A stretch of 64,000 nucleotides of DNA from Paenibacillus glycinis (GTDB taxonomy: Bacteria; Bacillota; Bacilli; Paenibacillales; Paenibacillaceae), in NCBI RefSeq assembly GCF_009909185.1, contig NZ_JAAAMV010000007.1, positions 62,001 to 126,000 on the forward strand, in the 5' to 3' direction. The translations under genes were made by a program, and so were the position numbers. The first letter of the stretch is position 1. Every line of letters begins with the position of its first letter. The notes beneath the pieces are model-generated. The model was not told the DNA's origin. It did no database searches and saw nothing but the letters and a program-made list of their open reading frames with translations. This document shows, piece after piece, positions 15,844-24,399 of this stretch.

Positions 15844-17454
15844 TTACTTGGATGCGCGCCATGCGTCGAGCTGCTTTTGTTCCTCGGCGATGACTTTGTC
15901 GATGCCGATCGCTTTCAGCTTGTCGATGAACTTCGGCAGGTAGACGTTCGGATCCACGGTACCCGTTCTCAGACCGGGACCGAATTCCTTGGTGGCGTTG
16001 GTAATGGCCGCGACTTCGGTCTTCACGTTCGACGGATCGAAGGTGAATCCGAGCAGCGGGGAATTTTGCGCCGCGGCGTTGAACGTTTTGAATTTCTCCC
16101 ATTTCTGCGGATCTTCGTTCTTCCACAGGTAATCGTTGAATTGGTTCCCGAACAGCCAGGCTTGGTTCAGGTTGTAGCCCGAGGTCTGCGCCGTGACGCC
16201 CGGCGGGAAGTCCATCGTGTTGTCGTCTACTTTGACGTAGTGCTTGCCTTCGATGCCGAACGCGATCAGGTTGACCAGATATTTATCCGTATAGAGCAGG
16301 TTCAGGAACATCAACGCACGCGCCGGATCCTTGGACGTTCTGGAGATCGAATCCATCGAGCCCTGCGCGTCGCCGGTGCTGACGACCGGCGGCGTCAGTT
16401 CCACCTGGACCCATTGTTGGCCGGTAGCCGTGCTGACTTCGGCGTCCTTGCCCGGTTTCAGCTGCTCCGGATACGCGAACGCCTTGCCGGCTTTCAGGCC
16501 GCCGCTCAAATCCTGCAGGGTTGCCGCGTCTTTGTTGACGTAGCCTTTCAGGTACCAGGAGTGAATGAGATCGTAGCCGGCTTTAAGCTCGGGCGTCTCG
16601 TAAGCGTCGATCAGCTTGAAGTCCGTTTGGCCTTTCGCCAAGCTTCCGGCGAACTCGTCGAAATAATCGAAGTTGTTCTTCGTGTAGACGTTCAACAGCG
16701 AGATATCCTTGTTCAGATAAAACGGCGTCACGCCCGGCTCCTTCTCCTTGATCATATCGAAGTAAGGCACGAGGTCCTCCAACGTCTTGATCGCGGTGAT
16801 GTCGATGCTGTATTTATCCACGAGATCTTTGCGGAGCATGACGCCGTATTGGCTCGCCATTTCCTTGTTGATCGGCAAGCCGTAGCTCTTGCCGTCGATC
16901 TTGGAGCCTTCGAGCAGGGCCGGCTCGATGATCGATTTTGCATCCGGCGCGTATTTGTCGATCAGATCCGTCATGTCGATGATGTTGCCTTGGGCGATCT
17001 TCGTCGTGAATCCGTTCCAGTTGGCCGTGTACAGGATGTCGAACGGTTCGCTGGAGGCGAATTTCAGGTTCATTTTATCGTCCCAGCTGCCCCAGTCGAT
17101 GACTTCCAGATCGAGCGATGCATTGATTTTGTCCTTCAGGTACTTGCTGACTTCCTCGTTGACGAGCGCCTGGTCTTTCTGCGCAGCCGCCCCCGGGACG
17201 AACCATTTAATCGTGTACGGCTCCAATTTCGAAGCGTCGACGGCGCCCGTATCGCCGGTATCGGCCGCATTGCCGGCATTGTTCGCCTTGGCGTCGCCGC
17301 CGTTATTCGCCGTTGCCGGGGCATTGTTCCCGCTCGCCGTATTGCTGCCGTTTGCATTGCCGCCGTCGTTGTTGCTGCCGCAGCCGGACAGGATCAATGT
17401 CGCCGCGAACGTCGCCGTCAACGCGGCGAGTCCTTTTCTTCCGATGCCTTTCAT
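15844..17454 (-). CDS. Sugar-binding lipoprotein (DUF3502-type, LplA/YtcQ-like)
   Basis: A 536-residue extracellular binding protein anchored by a lipid: signal peptide with lipobox L-S-G-C, then a long Asn/Gly/Ala-rich linker (about residues 25-65) typical of these lipoproteins. The C-terminal part (VYLPKFIDKLKAIGIDKVIA and on) is the DUF3502 pattern seen with YtcP/LplB permeases. It captures an oligosaccharide for the two permeases encoded upstream; no ATPase gene is nearby, so a shared MsmX-like ATPase probably serves. ATG 17454 has GGGAGG 6 nt upstream; an in-frame ATG ten codons back has none. Confidence 0.92.
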   Translation of the reverse strand: MKGIGRKGLAALTATFAATLILSGCGSNNDGGNANGSNTASGNNAPATANNGGDAKANNAGNAADTGDTGAVDASKLEPYTIKWFVPGAAAQKDQALVNEEVSKYLKDKINASLDLEVIDWGSWDDKMNLKFASSEPFDILYTANWNGFTTKIAQGNIIDMTDLIDKYAPDAKSIIEPALLEGSKIDGKSYGLPINKEMASQYGVMLRKDLVDKYSIDITAIKTLEDLVPYFDMIKEKEPGVTPFYLNKDISLLNVYTKNNFDYFDEFAGSLAKGQTDFKLIDAYETPELKAGYDLIHSWYLKGYVNKDAATLQDLSGGLKAGKAFAYPEQLKPGKDAEVSTATGQQWVQVELTPPVVSTGDAQGSMDSISRTSKDPARALMFLNLLYTDKYLVNLIAFGIEGKHYVKVDDNTMDFPPGVTAQTSGYNLNQAWLFGNQFNDYLWKNEDPQKWEKFKTFNAAAQNSPLLGFTFDPSNVKTEVAAITNATKEFGPGLRTGTVDPNVYLPKFIDKLKAIGIDKVIAEEQKQLDAWRASK

Positions 17455-17516
17455 ATGAACCCTCCCATTTTTGAAAATGAACATGTCGTTCTATATGCTA
17501 ACCGGCGGAGCCGGGT

Positions 17517-18479
17517 TTAGCCTTTGACCGCGCCGACCGTCAGACCGGCGACGAAGTAGCGCTGAAAGAACGGATAGGCGAGCACGATGGGACCCATGCC
17601 GACGATGCACATCGCCATGCGGACCGTCTCGTTCGGAATCTTGGCGATCTCCTCCGCGCCGATGGCCGTGCCGCTCTGGGCGTTGGTCTGCAGAAATTGA
17701 AGGTTGCGCATGACCCGGTACATCATGTACTGGAGGTTGATCAATTTATCGTTATTGATGTAGACCAGGCTGTTAAACCAATCGTTCCAGTACGCCAGCG
17801 TGTAGAACAATCCGATCGTGGCCATGACGGGAAGCGACAGCGGCAGCACGATGCCGAAGAAGATGCGGAACTCGCCGGCCCCGTCGATCTGCGCGGACTC
17901 CAGGATGGACGGATGAATCGTCTGCTGGAAGAACGTCCGCGTCGTCAGCACGAGGAAGGCGTTCATGAGCAGGCCGGGAATGATCAGCGCGAACAGCGAA
18001 TCCTTCAGGTGAAAGATATTCGTGTAGACCAGATACCAGGGAACGAGCCCGCCCCCGAAGATCATGGTGAAGAAGATAAAGAAGGAGAAGAACCCGCGGA
18101 ATTCGAAATCCGCCCGCGACAGCGGGTAGGCATACAGCGCCGTGATCATCATGCCGGCCAGGCTGCCGATCACCGTCGTGGCGATGGAGATGCCGTAACC
18201 GGCCAGGATCTTGTGCAGATCGAACGAGAGATAGTGGTACGCCGCCGTGCTCCACACCTTCGGAATGATCGAATAGCCGTGCAGCGTGATCGCGTTCTCG
18301 TCGGATAGGGAAGCGGAGACGACCAGCAGGATCGGGAAGATGCAGATGCAGCAGTACACGATGAAGAACAGGTTCACGACAAGGTTGGAGCCGGGCGAGA
18401 TGGCGTTGATTTTCCGTTTCGATTTCGGTCCGGAAACGCCTGCCGCGGCCGACGGGGCTTGCGCGGTGGTCGTATTCAT
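17517..18479 (-). CDS. Carbohydrate ABC permease (YtcP/LplC-type)
   Basis: A 320-residue membrane protein with six transmembrane segments, an Ala/Ser-rich cytoplasmic N-terminus and the EAA loop ESAQIDGAGEFRIFFGIVLP that contacts the ATPase. The C-terminus FFQRYFVAGLTVGAVKG is a family signature. It pairs with the LplB-type permease encoded 19 nt upstream to form the channel for the lipoprotein's ligand. ATG at 18479. Confidence 0.93.
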   Translation of the reverse strand: MNTTTAQAPSAAAGVSGPKSKRKINAISPGSNLVVNLFFIVYCCICIFPILLVVSASLSDENAITLHGYSIIPKVWSTAAYHYLSFDLHKILAGYGISIATTVIGSLAGMMITALYAYPLSRADFEFRGFFSFFIFFTMIFGGGLVPWYLVYTNIFHLKDSLFALIIPGLLMNAFLVLTTRTFFQQTIHPSILESAQIDGAGEFRIFFGIVLPLSLPVMATIGLFYTLAYWNDWFNSLVYINNDKLINLQYMMYRVMRNLQFLQTNAQSGTAIGAEEIAKIPNETVRMAMCIVGMGPIVLAYPFFQRYFVAGLTVGAVKG

Positions 18480-18498
18480 TGCGGGTGTCGCTCCTCCC

Positions 18499-19446
18499 CT
18501 AGAATAAGGCGCTTTCTTTGTTGATTTTGCGAACGATCAAGTTGACCGAGAGGACGAGCACGAAGCCCACGACCGATTGGTACAAGCCCGCCGCGGAGGA
18601 CATCCCGATGTCGCCGAGCTGGAGCAGCGCGCGATACACGTAGGTGTCGATCACGTTCGTCGTCGGATATAACGCGCCGGCATCGAGCGGAACCTGATAG
18701 AACAAGCCGAAATCGGCATTCAAGATATGTCCGACGGCCATCAGCATCAGAATGATGATGATCGGCCGAATCTGCGGGAGCGTGATGCTGATCGCTTGGC
18801 GCCATTTGGAAGCGCCGTCCATCAGCGCCGCCTCGTAATACTCGTTATCGATCCCGATGACCGCGGCCAGATAGATGACGGTGGAATAGCCGATATTCTT
18901 CCAGATGTAGACGAGCGGGAGAATGTACGGCCAATACTTCGGTTCGCTGTACCAGGCGACGGCATCGAAGCCGAGCGGGACAAGCACATGCGTATTGATA
19001 AAGCCGAATTCCGTGCTCAGCATGGAATAGCCCAGATAACCGACTACGACGGCCGACAGGAAGTAAGGCAGGAACATGATGCTCTGATAGAACCTCGCCG
19101 CGAGCCGGCCGCGCACTTCATTGAGCAAGATCGCGAGCGTGACGGCGATAATCGGCGTAATGACGATGAAGAGCGCGTTGTACAGCAGCGTGTTCCGGGT
19201 AATCGTCCAGGCGTCCGACGTCCCGAACAGAAACTTGAAATTCGTGAACCCGACCCATGGGCTATGGAAGATTCCTTTGCTGTAATCCACGCTTTTGAAT
19301 GCGATGATCGTGCCGAACATCGGCATGTAGTTGTTGATCAGCAAGTAAATCGTGCCGGGAAGCATCATCAGCAGCAAGTATCGGTTTCTCAGCACCTTGC
19401 GTCCGAAGGAAAAGCGGTTCTTTTTCAGTTGCGCGTCCAGTTCCAT
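18499..19446 (-). CDS. Carbohydrate ABC permease (LplB-type)
   Basis: A 315-residue membrane protein with six transmembrane segments. The EAA loop is YYEAALMDGASKWRQAISITLP and the end is VRKINKESALF, as in LplB proteins. It is the first transport gene of the operon. ATG 19446 (MELDAQLKK) is preferred, although GAGG stands very close to it; the frame extends to 19509 without a better start. The 150-nt region upstream carries a direct repeat that may bind the AraC-type regulator encoded just before it. Confidence 0.9.
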   Translation of the reverse strand: MELDAQLKKNRFSFGRKVLRNRYLLLMMLPGTIYLLINNYMPMFGTIIAFKSVDYSKGIFHSPWVGFTNFKFLFGTSDAWTITRNTLLYNALFIVITPIIAVTLAILLNEVRGRLAARFYQSIMFLPYFLSAVVVGYLGYSMLSTEFGFINTHVLVPLGFDAVAWYSEPKYWPYILPLVYIWKNIGYSTVIYLAAVIGIDNEYYEAALMDGASKWRQAISITLPQIRPIIIILMLMAVGHILNADFGLFYQVPLDAGALYPTTNVIDTYVYRALLQLGDIGMSSAAGLYQSVVGFVLVLSVNLIVRKINKESALF

Positions 19447-19528
19447 CACCTCGTGTTCTTTTCGGCAGGTTGATTTCGTTCTTAAGGGTATTGTAAAAGA
19501 TGGGCGCATGCGTCAGATACGAACAGAG

Positions 19529-19556
19529 ATGACAAAGATAACGTTATTATGACAAA
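19529..19556 (-). promoter_or_regulatory. Candidate operator upstream of the LplB gene
   Basis: Two copies of ATGACAAA (19529-19536 and 19549-19556, plus-strand reading) lie exactly 20 bp apart around a TAACGTTA palindrome. Direct repeats about two helical turns apart are typical AraC-family sites. The stretch 19538-19553 matches one at 29152-29167 in 14 of 16 bases. Confidence 0.5.
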
Positions 19557-19599
19557 CCCCCGCCGGCGGGCAGGGGTGGGGTGGCGATCAGGCGATTTC

Positions 19600-21231
19600 T
19601 CAGCCTACGAAGCCTTGATAGCGCTTTCGATATTCTTGCGGGGAGATGCCGACGGTCTTCTTGAACACCTTTCCGAAATAGGAAAAATTCTCGTAGCCGA
19701 GCGAATCGCCGATATCGCTGATCTTCTGGTTCGTCTCCGTCAGCAGGATTTTCGCCTGGTTGATTTTGGCCGAGATGATGAAATCCATCAGCGATTGCCC
19801 CGTTTCTTTCTTGAACAGCCGGGACAGGTACGCGGAGTTCAAATAGACGTGCGCGGCCAGATCCTCGCGGTTGACGTCGCGGATATGCGCCGCGATATAC
19901 TTCTTCACCTTCTCGATGTTCGCGCGGTGATCGCCCTCGTGCTGGCTGAAATAGTCCATCCCGGCCGTCAGCAGCCGCTCCGCCCAGCTCTTGAGGCGGG
20001 TGATCGACCGCGTGGCGGCGCCTTCCCCGCCCAGCAGCTTGCCGCCGACCACTTCCTTGGCCGACCAGCCCTTGCGGTGCGAGACATGGTACACCATGTG
20101 CAGCAGCAGATGATAGACGCCTTCCAGCGATTCATGCGTGACCGGATGCCCGCCGAGCTCCCGGAAGGCCGCGTTCAGGCGGTCCAGCAGCTCGGTCTTC
20201 TTCCCGGACTCGAACAGCACGGTCCACTCGGCCCAGTCGATATAGACCGGCGCCTGCGCCTGGCGCGCGGCGGCGCGCTCGAACCCGTTATCCCGCAGGA
20301 AAAGCACCGACTCCGTCTCCGCGACGTTGCTCTGCTCCATCTCGAGCAGCGCGTGATAAGTTTCCGTCAGCCCGCCGATCGCGGCCGGCTCGCCCACGTA
20401 ACAGGACAAGCGGCAGTAGAAATACGATGAGGAGGCCTGCATGTACGTTTTGCAAATTTCCTCGAGCGGCCGGGTATCCCCCTGCCCTTCGTCCTCCCCG
20501 TTCTCGTACAGCAGGACGAACAGAATGCCGCCCGCATCCCGGATCACGGCGCCTTGGCGGCCGTCCAGGAACATCTCCTCCGCGCTCTTGAGCAGCGCGT
20601 ATTCCAGGATTTCCTCGTCGCGCTTGCTGAACGCTTCCCGGAATTCCTCGACGCTGAGCAGGATCGGCCTGACCCGCGTCCGCGGCGTGATCGGCAGGCC
20701 GTAGTTCTCGATCGCCTGCGCGAGTCGCTCGTCGGTCATCATGGCGCGCGCCCCGAGCACGTCGTGCCAGAACTTCTCCCACAGCAGCGGCTTCTGCGTC
20801 TCCCATAGCTGGGCGTATTTCTCGTACCGCTCCGAATATTGGCGCTTGTCGCGTTCCTGTCCCAGCCTCTCGCAGGCCCGCGAGACGACCTCGGCGATCT
20901 GCTTGTGCTTCACCGGCTTCAGCAGATAATCGAAGCTCCCCAGCTGCAGCGCCTGCTGCGCGTAGGCGAAATTCGCATGCCCCGTGAAAAAGATCGTCAG
21001 CGTGTCCGGCCTATGCTCGTTGACCCATTCCAGCAGCTGCAGGCCGTTGCTGCCCGGCATCTCGATGTCGCATACGATGATGTCGATGGGATTCGCGCGC
21101 AGCTGCTCCATGGCCGTCCCGACCCCGTAGGCGCTGAACAGCCCCGTTACGCCGATGGAAGGCCAGTCAATACAGTTCAAGATCGCTTCGACGGCGTATT
21201 TCTCGTCGTCGACGACGAGCAGATTATACAT
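19600..21231 (-). CDS. Response regulator with AraC-type DNA-binding domain (YesN-like)
   Basis: A 543-residue cytoplasmic regulator. Residues 1-120 form a receiver domain: acidic pocket VVDDEK, phospho-acceptor in IIVCDIEMPG (D55), and lysine in LLKPVK. A long middle region of unknown fold follows, and the last 100 residues form two helix-turn-helix motifs of the AraC family (LAAHVYLNSAYLSRLFKKET and IGDSLGYENFSYFGKVFKK). It probably activates the sugar transport operon directly downstream. ATG 21231 overlaps the kinase stop by eight bases and has GGGGGAG upstream. Confidence 0.94.
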   Translation of the reverse strand: MYNLLVVDDEKYAVEAILNCIDWPSIGVTGLFSAYGVGTAMEQLRANPIDIIVCDIEMPGSNGLQLLEWVNEHRPDTLTIFFTGHANFAYAQQALQLGSFDYLLKPVKHKQIAEVVSRACERLGQERDKRQYSERYEKYAQLWETQKPLLWEKFWHDVLGARAMMTDERLAQAIENYGLPITPRTRVRPILLSVEEFREAFSKRDEEILEYALLKSAEEMFLDGRQGAVIRDAGGILFVLLYENGEDEGQGDTRPLEEICKTYMQASSSYFYCRLSCYVGEPAAIGGLTETYHALLEMEQSNVAETESVLFLRDNGFERAAARQAQAPVYIDWAEWTVLFESGKKTELLDRLNAAFRELGGHPVTHESLEGVYHLLLHMVYHVSHRKGWSAKEVVGGKLLGGEGAATRSITRLKSWAERLLTAGMDYFSQHEGDHRANIEKVKKYIAAHIRDVNREDLAAHVYLNSAYLSRLFKKETGQSLMDFIISAKINQAKILLTETNQKISDIGDSLGYENFSYFGKVFKKTVGISPQEYRKRYQGFVG

Positions 21232-23011
21232 CGCTTTCTCCCCCTTCGAGTTCGGACTCGATCGGAATCCGAATGCTGACGATCGTCCCTTCCGGCTCCC
21301 TGCCCATGAACGAGATCTCCGCCCGATTCCCGTAGATCATGCCGAGCCGGCGCTTCACGTTCCAGATGCCGAGTCCGCCGGCGCCCTGACCCTCGCCGTC
21401 GGCGGCGATGCCGCTTTGCAGCCGCTGCAGCTGCTCCTGCGAAAGCCCGCGCCCGTTATCGGCGATCTCGATCGCGCAATCGCCGCTGCCGTCCGGCGCC
21501 GGCCTGACGGAGATCGCGATGACGTACTGGCGCTCCCCCTCCGGCATGCCGTGAATGACAGCGTTTTCGACAAACGGCTGAATGGTTAACGGCGGCACGC
21601 CGCAGCGGGCGTAACGCTCCGGCAGCTCGATCTCGAAGGCCAGCTTGTCGGGAAAGCGCAGCTTCTGGATCTCCAGGTAATTCGTGATATGGTCGATCTC
21701 CTCGGCCAACGTGATAAACTCCCGGTGCGCCCGCGTGATGAAGCGGAAATAATCCGCCAAATGCTCGGTCATCTTCTCGACCAGCTCGTTCTTGCGAAGC
21801 GCCGACAGGCTGTAGATGATGTTCAGCGAATTCAAATAAAAATGCGGATTGATCTGCGCCTGCAGATGCTTGAACTCGGCTTCCTGCTTCTTCAGCATCC
21901 CCTCGTAGACATCGATCTTGAGCCGGCTGATCTGGCCGACCATGCCGTTGAACGTATCGATCAGGAACGAGAACTCGAACGTGGACTCTTCCCTCAGCCT
22001 TACGTTCAGGTCGCCGTGCATGATCCGCCTCATGCCCGACATCAGCGCCTGCATCGGCTGCAGCAGCGTCCGCTTCAGGAAGATCGAATAGAACAGGATG
22101 ACGATCAGCCCGACGACCGGAATCAAATAAATCGCCCATTGAAAATAGAACAGCTGCTTCAGCAGGTCTTTCTCCGGCACGATCGCGATCATATGCACCG
22201 GCGCCTGGGCAAAGTCGGCGCTGACGGCCAAATACCCGAGCCCGTTGGACGACCGGTTGAACTTGCGGTACGCTTCGTCGCCCGGCTTCTTCATGCTTCG
22301 CTCGATCTTGTCGACGTCGCCCGCGCTCAGCGACGTCGCGGTGAGCGGCACCCCGTCGTTGGAGACGAGCAGCTCCTCGAGCCCGTGATCCGAGGGCGCG
22401 GCGTTCAGCTCGTCGATCAGCTGCTCCGCCTTGATCAAGGCGCCGACGAACACGTCGGCCTCGGCGTCGGCGACCTGCTCCACGCGGACGAGATAATTCG
22501 TGCCTTGCGATTGGATGACGTTCCATTGATGCACCGCGCGCAGGTTTTTGTCCGCCATGTACTGGTCCAGCACTTGATGGTAGCGCTCGATTTCCGTGTA
22601 GCTGCGCTGGCTCGTGATGAGGCGCTTGGGCTTGTCCAGGTAGATGAAGAACGTGTCCACTTCCTTGTAGGCGCCCTGATCCTGGTCGAACGATTGCAGC
22701 AGGGATTGCTTCGCGAAGAAGTAGTCGCCGCTTTCCTCCGGGTACGTTGAGAGCGTTAACAAATTCGGAAACGACGGATTGTTCGTTCCGAGCCGGAGGA
22801 GGTAGCTGATCGTCTGGCTGAGGACGATGTCTTTCTTGGCGGCTTGCGTGGAGATCAGGTTGTTGTTGGATTGGGAGACCTGCTCCCGCACGACGTTCAT
22901 CGCGTAATAATTGTTATAGAACAAGAACAGGATCAGCGGCACCGTTACGATAATAAAGCCGATGATGAATTTATAACGAAGCGTTCGTTTTTTCCGGACG
23001 ACGACAATCAC
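21224..23011 (-). CDS. Sensor histidine kinase (YesM-like)
   Basis: A 595-residue membrane kinase. Membrane segment 1 lies at about residues 13-33, followed by an extracellular sensor of about 260 residues, a second membrane segment (about 305-325, AIYLIPVVGLIVILFYSIF), a HAMP linker, the phosphorylated histidine in QAQINPHFYLNSLN and an ATPase domain with PFVENAVIHG and GGLGIWNVKRRL. Probably senses the sugar or the loaded binding protein and phosphorylates the overlapping YesN-like regulator. The start is GTG 23011 with GGAGG 7 nt upstream. Confidence 0.93.
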   Translation of the reverse strand: MIVVVRKKRTLRYKFIIGFIIVTVPLILFLFYNNYYAMNVVREQVSQSNNNLISTQAAKKDIVLSQTISYLLRLGTNNPSFPNLLTLSTYPEESGDYFFAKQSLLQSFDQDQGAYKEVDTFFIYLDKPKRLITSQRSYTEIERYHQVLDQYMADKNLRAVHQWNVIQSQGTNYLVRVEQVADAEADVFVGALIKAEQLIDELNAAPSDHGLEELLVSNDGVPLTATSLSAGDVDKIERSMKKPGDEAYRKFNRSSNGLGYLAVSADFAQAPVHMIAIVPEKDLLKQLFYFQWAIYLIPVVGLIVILFYSIFLKRTLLQPMQALMSGMRRIMHGDLNVRLREESTFEFSFLIDTFNGMVGQISRLKIDVYEGMLKKQEAEFKHLQAQINPHFYLNSLNIIYSLSALRKNELVEKMTEHLADYFRFITRAHREFITLAEEIDHITNYLEIQKLRFPDKLAFEIELPERYARCGVPPLTIQPFVENAVIHGMPEGERQYVIAISVRPAPDGSGDCAIEIADNGRGLSQEQLQRLQSGIAADGEGQGAGGLGIWNVKRRLGMIYGNRAEISFMGREPEGTIVSIRIPIESELEGGESDV

Positions 23012-23079
23012 CCCGCACCTCCGTAATGCCTACCCTGCCCGGGCGAATGGCCCGCATAACCATAGAGTAGCACACGGAA

Positions 23080-23118
23080 TTAAAAAACACAGCCCGCTTC
23101 CTGGAGGAAACGGACTGC
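23080..23118 (-). terminator. Terminator after the SurA/PrsA-like gene
   Basis: Minus-strand 12-bp stem with G-U pairs (CAGTCCGTTTCC with GGAAGCGGGCTG, 4-nt loop) followed by TGTTTTTTAATT. It separates the surface-protein operon from the kinase-regulator operon. Confidence 0.8.
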
Positions 23119-23162
23119 ATAGCTATCATTAAATCCCGAATATTTACAATATTAGCATTCTT

Positions 23163-24281
23163 TCATTGCGAATCAAGCTTTATCCGGTCATAAATAGAAG
23201 GATCGATGTCGACCGTCGCGCTCGCGACGGCCTCGGCCACGCGCGCATCGTAGGCTTCCTCGGCAAGCTGCGCCGCGATGCCGTCCCGGACTTCCGCGAA
23301 CAGATGGACCTTGCCTTGCGCGCGGTTCGTCGCGACCGCCAGGACATAGGCGCCGTTCTCCTTGAACACGCCGGTATGCCGGCCGGCTTGAAGGTCCTGC
23401 GCCTTCGAGGCGAGCACCGGCGTCCGAAGCGCCGCCCCGCGGGCGGTGTCGCCGTCCACTTGGACGGCCGCGACCGTCGCTTGACCCTCGAAGCCCGCTG
23501 CCGCGTCGGCCGCGGACAGGCCGGCGTCGATCTTCTTCGCGATCGCCTTCATGACGGCTTCCGCCTCGGTCTCGGACAACGAGGAGCCCGGCGCGAAGGA
23601 GACGGAGACGACGTCGGCGCTCACCGACGTCCGCTCCGTGAATTGGTCCGCGGCATGCGCCTTGTAATACGCGCGCAGCTCGTCGTCCGACCAGGTCATG
23701 CCGCCTTCCAGCTTGGCCTTGAGCGCGCCGATCAGATCGGAGTTCAGCAGGCTATAGTAGGCCGCCTCGCTGTACTGCTTCGGCCCGTACACGCCCGCGC
23801 CCGCCTCGTCGCCGCTTGCCCTTCGCTCGTTCTCCGCCTTCAGCCGCTTCAGGAACGACGCGTACGAGATATCGTCGGTCAGTCCTTCCCGTTCGGCCAT
23901 CGCCTGCTGCAGCTTCAGCTTCACGGTCTGCGCGAGCGCATCCCGCTTCAGCTTCTCGAGCGGCACTTCTCCCCCGAACGACGTCTTCCAAAATTCGGCG
24001 CCGGCATCGGCGTCGTACTTCGCCTTGAAGTACGCGGCCGTCGCCGCCCGTTGTTCCGACATCGCTTGCGCCAGCTCTTCCGATTCGATCGGCACGCCGT
24101 TGACGGTCGCGGCGATGCGAAGCCCTTGGCCGCTTCCCGTGGCATGCAGGAGCACGGCCGCCGCGATCGCCAGCAGCAGCGCGGCCCCGGATAACGCAAG
24201 CGCCTGAAGCCGCTTCCGGAGGAATATAGGCGCCGGGCCGGCAAGCGGGCGCGTCGGCGTTTTCAAGGCTGCGTTTCCCAT
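23163..24281 (-). CDS. Membrane-anchored SurA/PrsA-like peptidyl-prolyl isomerase
   Basis: A 372-residue protein with one N-terminal membrane anchor (about residues 26-48) and no lipobox cysteine, unlike classical PrsA. The N-terminal SurA-like helical region starts at VNGVPIESEELAQAMSE, and the central part resembles a parvulin-type domain (the GAALRTPVLASKAQDLQAG and GVFKENGAYVLAVATNRAQG region). It probably assists folding of secreted proteins outside the membrane. Its place directly after the SLH and beta-helix surface proteins suggests a dedicated foldase for them. ATG 24281 with GAAGGAAG upstream. Confidence 0.75.
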   Translation of the reverse strand: MGNAALKTPTRPLAGPAPIFLRKRLQALALSGAALLLAIAAAVLLHATGSGQGLRIAATVNGVPIESEELAQAMSEQRAATAAYFKAKYDADAGAEFWKTSFGGEVPLEKLKRDALAQTVKLKLQQAMAEREGLTDDISYASFLKRLKAENERRASGDEAGAGVYGPKQYSEAAYYSLLNSDLIGALKAKLEGGMTWSDDELRAYYKAHAADQFTERTSVSADVVSVSFAPGSSLSETEAEAVMKAIAKKIDAGLSAADAAAGFEGQATVAAVQVDGDTARGAALRTPVLASKAQDLQAGRHTGVFKENGAYVLAVATNRAQGKVHLFAEVRDGIAAQLAEEAYDARVAEAVASATVDIDPSIYDRIKLDSQ

Positions 24282-24326
24282 GTGCGGATCTTCCTTCCCG
24301 CGAACGGCTTCAAGCCGGTTGATTAG

Positions 24327-24389
24327 TCTAGCGAATTAGGCAAATCCGACGAGTCTGGCGAATCCGGCGAATGAAGCAAATTAGGCGAA
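24327..24389. repeat. Seven imperfect 9-bp tandem repeats
   Basis: On the minus strand seven consecutive 9-mers follow the pattern TTCGCCGGA with one to three changes each (for example TTCGCCTAA, TTCGCCAGA, CTCGTCGGA, TTTGCCTAA). They lie between the beta-helix stop codon and the foldase start. Confidence 0.7.
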
Positions 24390-24399
24390 GCAACCGCGG

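Noticed and set aside
15844..19446. Missing ABC ATPase as a sign of a broken importer
   Set aside because: CUT1 importers in Bacillota normally share one MsmX-type ATPase encoded elsewhere; the three binding-protein/permease sets here all lack their own ATPase gene.
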